This document shows positions 17,874 to 26,907 of a stretch of 64,000 nt of DNA, in pieces (the stretch's first letter is position 1; each line of letters opens with the position of its first letter). A program made the translations under genes and the position numbers. The DNA is from Paracoccaceae bacterium. Its GTDB lineage: Bacteria > Pseudomonadota > Alphaproteobacteria > Rhodobacterales > Rhodobacteraceae. The stretch covers positions 1,332,608-1,396,607 of the forward strand of contig JAHRYM010000001.1 of the NCBI GenBank assembly GCA_020622085.1, read 5' to 3'. Under the pieces are notes generated by a model. The model saw nothing but the letters and a program-made list of their open reading frames with translations, did not search any database and was not told the origin of the DNA.

Positions 17874-19952
17874 TCAGTCCTGGTGATCCAGGACATAGAC
17901 CCCGGAGGGATGCAGCTCTGCCACCCATCCCGGTTCGACCACCAGCGTCGTCGTGACCTCCTCGATCACCGCAGGCCCCTCGATCCGATCTCCGGCCCCC
18001 AGCCGGGCGCCGGCATAGACCCTGGTTTCCTGCGCGGCACCATCGGCGGTGAAGATCATCTGCCGCACCCCGGAAACCGCGCTGGCGGCCCCCTGCCCCG
18101 CGGCGATGGTCATCCGCCGGGGCCGGTCGACTCGGCCAAGGATCGCGCTTTCCACATTCACCACCTCGATCATGCTAGCGGGTTCGGAATAGGTGTAAAG
18201 CTCCTCGTGGCGGGCATGGAAAGCGGCCTTCAGGCGTTCGAGCGCCGCCTCGTCCAGCGCAAAGGGCTCCACGTCGACGGTGCATTCATGCACCTGCCCG
18301 ACATAGCGCATGTCAAGGCTGCGCCGGATCGAGATGCGGTCCTCGGCAAAGCCGTCCGACCTGAGCGTATCGCGCCCGCGGGTTTCCAGTCCGTGGAACA
18401 GGTCGTCCAGCCGGCGGGCGGCGGCAGCGCCTTCCAGCCGCACCGGCGCCGGTGCCATGTAGTTGTATTTGACGTCGGAAATGATCTGGCCATAGGCACA
18501 GAGCCCTGAGGCGAGTTTGGACACCAGCACCCGCCGGATGCCCATTTCCCGCGCCAGCGCCGTGATATGCGCGCCCGTCGCCCCGCCCGCGCAGTTCAGC
18601 ACGAAGTCGCGCGGATCATAGCCGCGTTCGACCGAGACGCGACGGATGGCGTTGACCATGTTGTTGTTCACGATGGTGAACATGCCGAAGGCCGCCTGTT
18701 CGACGCTCAGGCCCAGCGGCCGCGCCAGATGCGTCTCGATCGCGCGGCGCGCGGCGGCAACGTTCAGCGGCAGCCGCCCGCCCACCAGCCCGTCGGGATT
18801 GAGATAGCCCAGCACAAGGTTTGCATCCGTCGTCGTCGGCCGGTCGCCGCCCTGGTCATAGCAGGCCGGCCCCGGCTCGGATCCGGCCGATTGCGGGCCC
18901 ATCTGCATCAGGCCCATGCTGTCGATCCAGCCGATCGAACCGCCCCCTGCCCCCAGCGTCTCGACCTGGATCATCGGGATGCCGATCCGGTAGCGCAGGA
19001 AGTCGATGTTCTTCGACACGTTCGCGCGCCCGTCGCGGGTCAGCGTGATGTCGAAGGACGTGCCGCCCATGTCAACGGTGATGATGTTCTTCAGATCCCA
19101 GGGTTCGGCGATGTGCAGTGCCGCCTGCGGCGCCGAGGCCGGCCCCGAGTTGATCGCATAAACCGACTGGTCGGTAACCACCTCTCCAAGTGCCAGCCCG
19201 CCGTTCGACTGGAAATACCGCACCGGATGGCGGGCACCAAGGCCCTGGAAATAGCCGTCCACCGACGCGACATAGCGCGCAAGGATCGGTGCCAGATAGG
19301 CATTCACCACCGCCGTCGACGTGCGGGTATATTCGCGAACCTGCGGGTAAAGCTGGCTGCCCACGGTGAGGAAGACATCGGGCATCATCTCGCGCACGAT
19401 CTCGGCGGCGCGCTGTTCGTGTTCGGTGTGCAGGACCGACCAGACGAAGGAAATCGCCACCGATTCGACGCCCTCGCGCAGGAAGTGGCGGCAGGCGGCG
19501 CGCACGTCCTCTTCGTGCAGGGGCGTGTGGACGGCGCCGGTGGAAATCACCCTCTCGCGCACGCCGCGGCGCAGGTGGCGCGGCGCCAGCATCCGCGCGG
19601 GCGGGTATTCGGGATCATAGCGGTAGCCGTCTTCCTTGTGGCCCAGCCGGATCTCGATGCTGTCTTCATGCCCCGCCGTGGCGATCAGCCCGGTGCGCGC
19701 GCCCTTGTGCTGGATCAGCGCGTTCAGGCCGACAGTGGTGCCATTGATGCAAAGGTCGGCGTTCGAGACGATCTCGGACGGGCTGATGCCGGTTTCTTCC
19801 TCGATCAGTGCAAGACCATTGCGGATCGCCATGGTCGGATCCTGGGGCGTGGACAGGGCCTTGAAGATCCGCACCTCGCCTTCGCGGTCGGCCAGGATGA
19901 AATCGGTGAAGGTGCCGCCGGCGTCGATGCCAAGACGATACTGGGTCTGCAT
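17874..19952 (-). CDS. hyuA: ATP-dependent hydantoinase/5-oxoprolinase, A (ATPase) subunit
   Basis: A 692-residue HyuA/OplA N-terminal-half protein with the actin-like ATPase start YRLGIDAGGTFTDFILA, a second phosphate motif VDMGGTSFDITL, and ETLGAGGGSIGWID. It opens cyclic imides or lactams (N-methylhydantoin, 5-oxoproline and similar rings) with ATP, together with HyuB. The start at 19952 is 22 bases after the hyuB stop. Substrate specificity cannot be read from sequence. Confidence 0.9.
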   Translation of the reverse strand: MQTQYRLGIDAGGTFTDFILADREGEVRIFKALSTPQDPTMAIRNGLALIEEETGISPSEIVSNADLCINGTTVGLNALIQHKGARTGLIATAGHEDSIEIRLGHKEDGYRYDPEYPPARMLAPRHLRRGVRERVISTGAVHTPLHEEDVRAACRHFLREGVESVAISFVWSVLHTEHEQRAAEIVREMMPDVFLTVGSQLYPQVREYTRTSTAVVNAYLAPILARYVASVDGYFQGLGARHPVRYFQSNGGLALGEVVTDQSVYAINSGPASAPQAALHIAEPWDLKNIITVDMGGTSFDITLTRDGRANVSKNIDFLRYRIGIPMIQVETLGAGGGSIGWIDSMGLMQMGPQSAGSEPGPACYDQGGDRPTTTDANLVLGYLNPDGLVGGRLPLNVAAARRAIETHLARPLGLSVEQAAFGMFTIVNNNMVNAIRRVSVERGYDPRDFVLNCAGGATGAHITALAREMGIRRVLVSKLASGLCAYGQIISDVKYNYMAPAPVRLEGAAAARRLDDLFHGLETRGRDTLRSDGFAEDRISIRRSLDMRYVGQVHECTVDVEPFALDEAALERLKAAFHARHEELYTYSEPASMIEVVNVESAILGRVDRPRRMTIAAGQGAASAVSGVRQMIFTADGAAQETRVYAGARLGAGDRIEGPAVIEEVTTTLVVEPGWVAELHPSGVYVLDHQD

Positions 19953-19974
19953 GTTCGGGCTCCTACTCTTGTTC

Positions 19975-21726
19975 TCAGGCGGCGCTGCGCAGTTTCGCGG
20001 TTGCCGCCGCATCAACGGCCAGGGTTTCGCGGTCGGTGATGACAACGCCGTAGTCCAGCCGCGCGCCTTCCAGGCTGACCAGGCCGTTGCGCACGTCCTC
20101 GACCACCTTCTGCACCTCGCGCTCGAAGGCGTTGCCGAAGCCGCCGCCACCGGGGTTGCGGTTGGCCGCGCGTTCGCCGGGGTTGATGGTTTCGATGACG
20201 TTGTCGGTGATGATCTCGGTCTGGCCGCCCCGCGTCACTTCCAGCCGGCCGACCTTGGCCGCGACCATCGTCGATTTCGCCCCCGCCGCGCCCATCGCCG
20301 GGATCCGGCGCCCTTCGCCGAAGGTGATGAGCGTCATCGGCCTGTCGAGCGGCTCCACCTCCCAGCAGGTGCCCGAGCCGCCGCGGTTCTTGCCGGCGCC
20401 GCCGCTGTCTTCCATCAGCGAATAGCGGTGGATGATGATCGGGTAGGAATGTTCCAGCATCTCGATATCGCCCGAGGTCAGGGCGCCGAAGCAACATTCC
20501 GGCCCCACCGCATGCCAGCCGTCGGCCTGCGCCGTGGCCCCTGCCCCCGAAATGATCGAGGCCAGCACCATGGTCACATATTCCTCGTCATGGCGGGTAT
20601 CCCAGCCGGCGATGTTGCAGCCGTTGGCATGGCCCCAGCTTGCCGAGACCTTTTCCGGCGCGGCCCGCTCGAAGGCCAGGCGGACGGCATCGGTCAGGGT
20701 CTCCATCGGGGTCGTGGTGCAGTTCATGTGCGGCGCCGGGGATTTCGCGTTGCACAGCGTGCCCTTCGGCCCCATGTCGGTCGTCACGCAGCGGTAGAGC
20801 CCTTCGTTGTAGGGCGGCGGCAGCTGCGCGAACATCATCAACCCCAGATAGACGCCGGAGTGGCTGTTCCCTTCGTAGCTGTTGATGAAATAGGGGATCT
20901 GCGGCGGCGACTGGATGGCGATGTGGCAGCCGTCGCCCTTGATCGTGACGGTGGCGGTGATCTCGAAATCGCCGTAGCCGTGGCCGGCATCCTCAAGGAT
21001 GGCCGTGCCGCTGTAGGTGCCGTCTGGCACGCGCGCGATCAGGCTGCGCATGTGTTCCTCGGCCATGTCCAGCAGTTCGCCGATGCAGTCCTGCACCATG
21101 TCCTTGCCGTATTTGTCCATCAGCCGCGTCAGGTTGCGCGCGCCCACCTGGCAGGCACCGATCAGCGCGTTGAAGTCGCCTTCCTGGTCGCGGCGCGCGC
21201 GCATGTTGGTCAGCAGCAGGTTCATCACGTCATGGCGCGGCTTGCCCTTGTCCCAGATCTTGACCGGAGGGATCCGCAGCCCTTCGGCGAAGATCTCGGT
21301 GGCATTGGGGTTGTAGCCCGCAGGCACCGGCCCGCCGATGTCGGTCAGGTGGCCCTTGCAGACCGTCCAGAACACCAGCTCGCCCTGATAGAACACGGGC
21401 ATATACATGCAGGTGTCGATGATGTGCGATCCGCCATAGGCCGGATCGTTGTGCAGCATCAGGTCGCCTTCATGGATGTCGCCGTCGAAATACCTGGCCA
21501 CCGATTTCATCGCCGGGATCAGCGATCCAAGGTGGATCGGGATGTCCTGCCCCTGCAGGATCATTTCTGGCGTGTGGTTGAACAGCGCCGTCGAATAGTC
21601 ATGCGCAAGGTTGAACACCGAGGATCGGGCCGTCTGTTCCAGCGCGAGCGTCATCTCGCGCTGCGTCGTCTCAAGCACCCCGCGCACGACCGAAAGCGTG
21701 ATGGGATCTACCTTGCGTCTGGCCAT
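19975..21726 (-). CDS. hyuB: ATP-dependent hydantoinase/5-oxoprolinase, B subunit
   Basis: A 583-residue HyuB family protein. Diagnostic stretches include PITLSVVRGVLETTQREM near the start, the His/Asp-rich MLHNDPAYGGSHIIDT, HLTDIGGPVPAG, and RNPGGGGFGNAFER near the end. It works with HyuA in ATP-dependent ring opening. The start codon has a good TGGAGGT ribosome-binding site. It is the first gene of the long minus-strand run, so its promoter must lie in the 300-base gap facing the AraC regulator. Confidence 0.9.
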   Translation of the reverse strand: MARRKVDPITLSVVRGVLETTQREMTLALEQTARSSVFNLAHDYSTALFNHTPEMILQGQDIPIHLGSLIPAMKSVARYFDGDIHEGDLMLHNDPAYGGSHIIDTCMYMPVFYQGELVFWTVCKGHLTDIGGPVPAGYNPNATEIFAEGLRIPPVKIWDKGKPRHDVMNLLLTNMRARRDQEGDFNALIGACQVGARNLTRLMDKYGKDMVQDCIGELLDMAEEHMRSLIARVPDGTYSGTAILEDAGHGYGDFEITATVTIKGDGCHIAIQSPPQIPYFINSYEGNSHSGVYLGLMMFAQLPPPYNEGLYRCVTTDMGPKGTLCNAKSPAPHMNCTTTPMETLTDAVRLAFERAAPEKVSASWGHANGCNIAGWDTRHDEEYVTMVLASIISGAGATAQADGWHAVGPECCFGALTSGDIEMLEHSYPIIIHRYSLMEDSGGAGKNRGGSGTCWEVEPLDRPMTLITFGEGRRIPAMGAAGAKSTMVAAKVGRLEVTRGGQTEIITDNVIETINPGERAANRNPGGGGFGNAFEREVQKVVEDVRNGLVSLEGARLDYGVVITDRETLAVDAAATAKLRSAA

Positions 21727-22028
21727 GCCAACCTCCATTGGGGACAGGTCGGACAGAGGCATCGCCCGCAAAGGCGTTGCGGGGGTGCATCGATATCTTC
21801 CCTGTCGTGCCGAATCCCGGCTTGTTGCTCTTTTGTTGGCCAAGGCTGAACCGATCCGCAGCCGCCGTCTTGTCGATCCGTGCGCAAAACCTTGTCGGCC
21901 AGCGCGGATTCCTGCACCCGGAAACGCCCCCCGGCACCGGGGCATTGACTTCTGGCGCCCGTCCTCCAACATGATTCACCCAGTGCAAGGGCCACAAGGT
22001 TTCGGCCACATCGCTTCGGGGCGGGTGA
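21727..22028. promoter_or_regulatory. Divergent promoter region between hyuB and the AraC regulator
   Basis: About 300 bases without a gene. On the plus strand a TTGACT at 21945-21950 is followed at 18-19 bases by ACATGA/CATGAT, a plausible weak promoter for the AraC gene. On the minus side I could not pick a convincing promoter. I found no clear inverted repeat long enough to name as an operator. Confidence 0.4.
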
Positions 22029-22973
22029 GTGAACAGCAGATCGCACAGCACGGACCAGTTGCCCGCAGGTGCCCGCGCCGACCATTGGAACGCGGTCATC
22101 GCACAGGTCTATTTTCCGCTGGACCTGACCTTCCGCGATGCGGCGCATTTCGAGGGCCGGCTTGACCATCGGGTGGTCGGCAATGTGTCCCTGTCGCGGC
22201 TCCAGACCGAGGCGATGCAGTATGAACGCCACAGCCGGCACATCCGGGACACCTCGGAAGAACAGTATCTGATCACCATTCCGCGCCGCTCCCCGGTCGA
22301 GTTCCACCAGCTTGGCCGCGACGTGCGCTGCGATCCGGGCGGTTTTATCCTGGAGCGCGGCGACGAGCCCTATCGTTTTTCCTATGGCAGCGCGAACGAC
22401 CTTTGCGTGCTGAAGATCGCGCGCGCACATCTGTCGGAACGGCTGCGCGACCCGGACCGCTATTGCGCACTGGTGTTTGACGGTCGTGACGGGCTGGGGG
22501 GACTTTTCACCTCGATGGCCATGCAGGTGCAAAGCCTGGGCGATGACGACCAGGGCAGCGCGGTCCTTGGCCGGCAACTGACCGAGCTGGTGGCGCTGGC
22601 ACTGGATCGCAGCGCCGAGGTGGACCTTGGCGCGGGATCGCCGGTGCGCATGGCCCACCGCCGCCGGGCCGAAGCCTTCATCCGCCGCAACCTTGCCGAC
22701 AACACGATGGCCCCCGACGCCATCGCCGAGGCCTGCGGCATCTCGAAGCGCTACCTGCACGAACTGTTCGCCGATGTGAACTGCACCGTGTCGCAATACA
22801 TCCGCGAACAGCGGCTGCTGGCGGCCCGCGACCTGTTGCAGATGCCCAATCCGGGGCAGATGTCGGATGTGGCCTATCGGTTCGGCTTTTCCGATCAGGC
22901 GCAGTTTTCACGTCTTTTCAAGGCGATGTTTGGTCAAACCCCTTCGACCTTCCGGGCCGGCGCGCGCGACTGA
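22029..22973 (+). CDS. AraC-family regulator
   Basis: A 314-residue regulator starting with GTG. Residues about 1-190 form the AraC-binding-2 type ligand domain (EQYLITIPRRSPVEFHQLGR). Residues about 205-310 form the double helix-turn-helix (IAEACGISKRYLHELF, then DVAYRFGFSDQAQFSRLFK). It is transcribed divergently from hyuB and convergently toward the transaminase. It is the likely activator of one of those operons, more probably hyuB and the genes after it. Confidence 0.88.
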   Translation: MNSRSHSTDQLPAGARADHWNAVIAQVYFPLDLTFRDAAHFEGRLDHRVVGNVSLSRLQTEAMQYERHSRHIRDTSEEQYLITIPRRSPVEFHQLGRDVRCDPGGFILERGDEPYRFSYGSANDLCVLKIARAHLSERLRDPDRYCALVFDGRDGLGGLFTSMAMQVQSLGDDDQGSAVLGRQLTELVALALDRSAEVDLGAGSPVRMAHRRRAEAFIRRNLADNTMAPDAIAEACGISKRYLHELFADVNCTVSQYIREQRLLAARDLLQMPNPGQMSDVAYRFGFSDQAQFSRLFKAMFGQTPSTFRAGARD

Positions 22974-22988
22974 TCGCGCCATCCGCGC

Positions 22989-23951
22989 TCAGCGGTAGTT
23001 GATCGGAAAGCTGAATTCCGGGTCGGAATGGGCATCCCAGTAGGCCTTCCAGAGCGCCTTCGTCACCGGCCCGACATTGCCATCACCGACGGGCGCGCCA
23101 TCAAGCGTCGTGATCGGCATGACACCGCCAGCCGTCGTGACAAACATGATCTCGTCGCAGTCATAGGCCATCTGCACGGGAATTTCGTCGATCACCCAGG
23201 CGTATCCCAGCCGTTCCGCAAGCGTCAGGACCGTCTTGCGCGTCACCCCTTCCAGAACCCCGCGCCGTGGCGTGAAAAGCTGGCCGTCCTTGGCAAGGAC
23301 CACGTTGAAGCCCGAGCCTTCGGTCAGGTTTCCGTCGCCATCGGTCAGGATCGGATACATCGCGCCGCGGTCGCGCGCCTCCAGGATGGCGTAGGTGAAA
23401 TCGCCCCATTGCAGGTTCTTGACCCTGGGATCCACGGCACCGGGCGGCACGCGGCGCACAGAGCGGGCGATGACCGCCGATCCGCCGGCCTTCTGGATGT
23501 CCTCGCCCATCACCCAGAGATAGGGCGTGACCATCAGGTAGCAGTGGTTGGGGCAATCCTCGGGCGCATACTGTCGCAGATAGCGCAGGCCGCGCGTGAC
23601 GATCACCATCACATAGGCGTCGCGGATGCCGCTGAGCGAGACCATCTCCACCAGCCGGTAGCGGATTTCCTGCCGCGGGATCGGGCTGGTCAGGCGCAGC
23701 TTCCTCATGCTGGCTTCCAGCCGGTCAAGATGTTCGTCCAGCCGGAAGAAGCGGCCATTCCAGACTGCCGGCACGTCATAGGTCAGATCCGATTTCAGGA
23801 AGCCCTGATCCAGAAGCGGGATCTTCGCATCGGATACCGGCACGTAATCGTCGCCGACCCAGGCTATGCCTTCGGCAAAGGGATTGGTGCTTGCCTCAAG
23901 CTCGGCACAACGGCGGCGGTAGTCGGTGAAGATGTGGTCGGTATAGGGCAT
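22989..23951 (-). CDS. Class IV aminotransferase of the (R)-selective amine transaminase type
   Basis: A 320-residue fold-type IV PLP enzyme. The PLP lysine is Lys178 in RVKNLQWGD. From memory it matches the Aspergillus terreus (R)-amine transaminase unusually well: SDLTYDV, WNGRFFRLDEHLDRL, VIVTRGL, PGAVDPRVKNLQWGD, NLTEGSGFN and TTAGGVMPITTLDG all have close counterparts there. Family members move the amine of (R)-amines or D-configured substrates to pyruvate. One active-site position differs (Met115 where the fungal enzyme has Glu117). Branched-chain or D-amino acid transaminase activity is the alternative. It is the last gene of the operon from 29082. Confidence 0.85.
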   Translation of the reverse strand: MPYTDHIFTDYRRRCAELEASTNPFAEGIAWVGDDYVPVSDAKIPLLDQGFLKSDLTYDVPAVWNGRFFRLDEHLDRLEASMRKLRLTSPIPRQEIRYRLVEMVSLSGIRDAYVMVIVTRGLRYLRQYAPEDCPNHCYLMVTPYLWVMGEDIQKAGGSAVIARSVRRVPPGAVDPRVKNLQWGDFTYAILEARDRGAMYPILTDGDGNLTEGSGFNVVLAKDGQLFTPRRGVLEGVTRKTVLTLAERLGYAWVIDEIPVQMAYDCDEIMFVTTAGGVMPITTLDGAPVGDGNVGPVTKALWKAYWDAHSDPEFSFPINYR

Positions 23952-23964
23952 GAGAGGAATCCTT

Positions 23965-25209
23965 TCAGGCCGGCACAATGCCTTGCGCCACGATATCGGC
24001 GAAAGCGGCATCCACCCCTTCGATGGCACGGTCGATCTCGGACGGGCCATGGGCGGCACAAAGGAACATGTTGTGCCGCGGGTGCAGGAAAATCCCGTGG
24101 CGCAGCGCGGCAAGGCAAAGTGCGCTCCCGATGCGCAAGTCCTGGTCACCATCCACCAGCACCATCGGCATCTGCGCGGGCCCTGTCTGGCGCAGGCGGA
24201 AGCCGTGGCGCGCGGCCGCCTGATCCAGGCCTGTGCGCAGCCGCTCGCCCATGGCCGCCGTGTGCGTCAATGCATCGGTGTCGCGCAGGATGCGGACGGT
24301 GGCGAGCCCCGCTGCCATCGCGGCCGCGCCATACCAGAAGGAACCGGTGGTAAAGATCTTCTCGGCCCCGTCGCGCGCGCTGTTTGCGCCGGCAATCGCC
24401 GCCAGGGGCCAGCCGTTGGCAATGGCCTTGGAATAGGCCGCAAGGTCGGGCTTCACGCCTTGGGCCGCCCAACTGCCGCGCACGTCCAGCCGGAAACCCG
24501 CACGGACATCGTCGCAGATCAGCATGGCGCCCGCCTGGTCGCAATGCGCGCGCGCCGCGCGCAGGAAGGCGGTGGTCGGCATTTCCTGATCGCGGCCGGC
24601 ATCATGGCGAAAGCCCGTCAGCATGATCGCGGCCAGATCGCCGCCGGCCTGCGCCACGGCGGCATCAAGGCTGGTGGTATTGCCCCAGTCGAAATAGATC
24701 AGGTGGGCGCGGTCTTCGTCCGTCACTCCGACGACCGAAGGCGAGCACCATGGCACCGCCCCATGATAGGCGCCGCGCGCCAGAATGACCTTGCGCCGTC
24801 CGGTGCCCGCGCGCGCGATGGTGACGCAGGCCGTGGTCGCATCGGTGCCGTTCTTCTGGAACATGCACCAGTCGGCGTGATCCAGCGTGCCGGTCAGCAG
24901 TTCGGCAAGCTCAACCAGTGCCTCGGTCGGGCCGTTGCCCGCATCCACGTCACGCAACTGCGCCATTGCGGCGGCCTCGACCTGCGGATGGTGATAGCCC
25001 AGCACGTTCGGACCCCAGGCGCACATGAAATCGAGATATTCATTGCCGTCCGCATCCCAGACCCGGCAGCCATCCGAGCGCGAGAAGAACTGCGGATAGC
25101 CCGGCGCGATGTAGCGGGTTGCCATGTGTCCCCACATGCCATTGGGGATGACGTGACGTGCACGCTCAAGCAGGGCCGTGTCACGCGAATTGGCGAGGGG
25201 GCGGTTCAT
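23965..25209 (-). CDS. Class III aminotransferase (glutamate-1-semialdehyde aminomutase-like)
   Basis: A 414-residue fold-type I PLP enzyme. The PLP lysine is in AYSKAIANGWPLAAIAG, with DDVRAGFR as the aspartate motif and NGTDATTACVTIAR for phosphate binding. It resembles HemL in sequence, but the context is catabolic and it is not a heme gene. The start at 25209 has an AAAGGA ribosome-binding site 8 bases upstream; an earlier ATG does not. It lies between the transaminase gene and the binding-protein gene. Confidence 0.88.
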   Translation of the reverse strand: MNRPLANSRDTALLERARHVIPNGMWGHMATRYIAPGYPQFFSRSDGCRVWDADGNEYLDFMCAWGPNVLGYHHPQVEAAAMAQLRDVDAGNGPTEALVELAELLTGTLDHADWCMFQKNGTDATTACVTIARAGTGRRKVILARGAYHGAVPWCSPSVVGVTDEDRAHLIYFDWGNTTSLDAAVAQAGGDLAAIMLTGFRHDAGRDQEMPTTAFLRAARAHCDQAGAMLICDDVRAGFRLDVRGSWAAQGVKPDLAAYSKAIANGWPLAAIAGANSARDGAEKIFTTGSFWYGAAAMAAGLATVRILRDTDALTHTAAMGERLRTGLDQAAARHGFRLRQTGPAQMPMVLVDGDQDLRIGSALCLAALRHGIFLHPRHNMFLCAAHGPSEIDRAIEGVDAAFADIVAQGIVPA

Positions 25210-25266
25210 GCCGGGATCCTTTGCGATGAAAGACGGGGGCACCGGGGCGCCCCCGCAGGACTTCGG

Positions 25267-26868
25267 TCAGTTGTTGGTGATTTCGGCCAGCGGCAGGTTG
25301 CAGCAGGCACTGTAGCGAACGCCTTTGATGTTGGGGCCGTAGGCCAGGATCAGGTCGGGGCTGACCATCGGAATGATGATCCTGTTGTTGATCATTTCCT
25401 GCGCAGCCTCGGCCCAGAGCGCCTCGGCGGCCTCTGCGGTGGGGGCGGCCAGCGCCTGTGTCTTCAACTCGCCCGGGCGGGGATTGACGATCGCGGCCGC
25501 GTTTTCGCCGCCGGCGCGCTTGGCCCAGACGGATCCTTCCTGCATCCCGAAGACGTCGATGTATTGCGAGGTGCCGAAGAAATCCGGCGCGAAGAACACC
25601 GCCGTCAGCGGAATGTGATCGCCATTCGCCGCTTCGCGCCAGTTGGCGAAGGGCACCGGTTGCAGTTCAAGCGTGACGCCGACCTTGGACAGATCCTGCT
25701 GGATCTTCTGCATCATCAGGTTGAAGTCCACGCCATAGACGTTCAGATCGGGATAGATGGTCTGCAGCGTGAACCCATCACCCAGGCCCGCAGCCGCCAG
25801 CATCTCCCTGGCCTTTTCGGGATTGTATTCGGGGATCGCATGGCCATCGCCTCCGGGGAAGCCAAGCGGAATGGGCGCCGCAAGCGGACGACCGGCGCCG
25901 CCCAGCGTGAAGTCGATCAGCGACGCGCGGTCGATCGCAATGGAAATCGCCTCGCGCACCTCGGGTGTCATGTCGATCGTCGTGGCCTTGGCGCCGGGCG
26001 ACAGCGCAATATAGACGAAGTTGTAGGAGGGCACGCGTTCGACGATGGCAGAAGATCCCTCCAGCGACTTGGCCGTTTCCGGGTCGATCTGCATGGCGAT
26101 GTCGACGGAGCCCGACTGCAACATCTGCGCCTGGCTGACAGCATCCTTCACCTGCTGGAAGATCACTTCGGGCAATGCGGGCTTGGTGCCCCAATAGGTA
26201 TCTGACCGCTTCAGCCGCAGTTCGGCATTGGGTTCATAGGCAGCCAGAACGAAGGGTCCGCTGCCCGCCGAATGCGACAGGAACCATGTTTCCGAAGTGT
26301 CCTTTTCGGCCGCGGTTTCATCGGCCAGCGCCCCGTTGGCCGCTGCCACGTCGCTGTTGATCACGCCCAGAAAGCCCGCCGCCGCCTGATTGAGGAATTC
26401 GGAGTTCGGGCTTGCAAGCTTGACCACCACGGTCTGCGCATCGGGAGAATCGACCGACACGATGGGATCGGCCAGGAAAGAGGCGTTGCCCTTGATGTTT
26501 TTCAGCCGTTCGAAGGACCATTTCACATCCTTCGGCTCGACTGGCGATCCGTCCGAGAATTTGGCGGCCGGGTTCAGCTTGAAGGTGAATTCCGTCTGTT
26601 CGGGGTTCGAGGTCCAGCTTTCCGCAAGCAGCGGCTGCACCTTGTTGTCCTTGTCGAGCGTGACAAGCTGTTCATAGACAGCGGCATTGTAGATCTGGCA
26701 AGTGTCGCACCACGCCCGGTGCGGGTCGAGCGCGTTCACATCCATGTCGCGGGCGATGACCAGCGGCTTTTCCTGTGCCTGTGCACCCGGAACGCCAAGT
26801 CCGAAAACTGCGGTCAGCAGTGCCAGCGACAAGACCGCGACGCGTGGCGTGGAAAACCTGGGTTTCAT
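25267..26868 (-). CDS. Periplasmic binding protein of a DppA/OppA-type ABC importer
   Basis: A 533-residue SBP family 5 protein with a Sec signal peptide (hydrophobic core AVLSLALLTAVFGLGV, cleavage near AQA-QE at residue 31). The mature protein starts with PLVIARDMDVNALDPHRAW, as in peptide, nickel and opine binding proteins. No permease or ATPase follows it here. The matching subunits are at 34619-38489 on the plus strand, split from it by about 8 kb. Confidence 0.92.
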   Translation of the reverse strand: MKPRFSTPRVAVLSLALLTAVFGLGVPGAQAQEKPLVIARDMDVNALDPHRAWCDTCQIYNAAVYEQLVTLDKDNKVQPLLAESWTSNPEQTEFTFKLNPAAKFSDGSPVEPKDVKWSFERLKNIKGNASFLADPIVSVDSPDAQTVVVKLASPNSEFLNQAAAGFLGVINSDVAAANGALADETAAEKDTSETWFLSHSAGSGPFVLAAYEPNAELRLKRSDTYWGTKPALPEVIFQQVKDAVSQAQMLQSGSVDIAMQIDPETAKSLEGSSAIVERVPSYNFVYIALSPGAKATTIDMTPEVREAISIAIDRASLIDFTLGGAGRPLAAPIPLGFPGGDGHAIPEYNPEKAREMLAAAGLGDGFTLQTIYPDLNVYGVDFNLMMQKIQQDLSKVGVTLELQPVPFANWREAANGDHIPLTAVFFAPDFFGTSQYIDVFGMQEGSVWAKRAGGENAAAIVNPRPGELKTQALAAPTAEAAEALWAEAAQEMINNRIIIPMVSPDLILAYGPNIKGVRYSACCNLPLAEITNN

Positions 26869-26907
26869 TGGGCCGTCCTCCTGTTGGTGGGCCTGACGGC
26901 CCTTTGT

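Noticed and set aside
17874-21726. hyuA and hyuB as one fused eukaryote-type 5-oxoprolinase
   Set aside because: Separate start and stop codons with a 22-base gap and a readable start for each; they are two genes.
23965-25209. Heme-synthesis hemL gene
   Set aside because: Similar family, but the operon is catabolic and the N-terminal and active-site surroundings differ from true HemL as I remember it.
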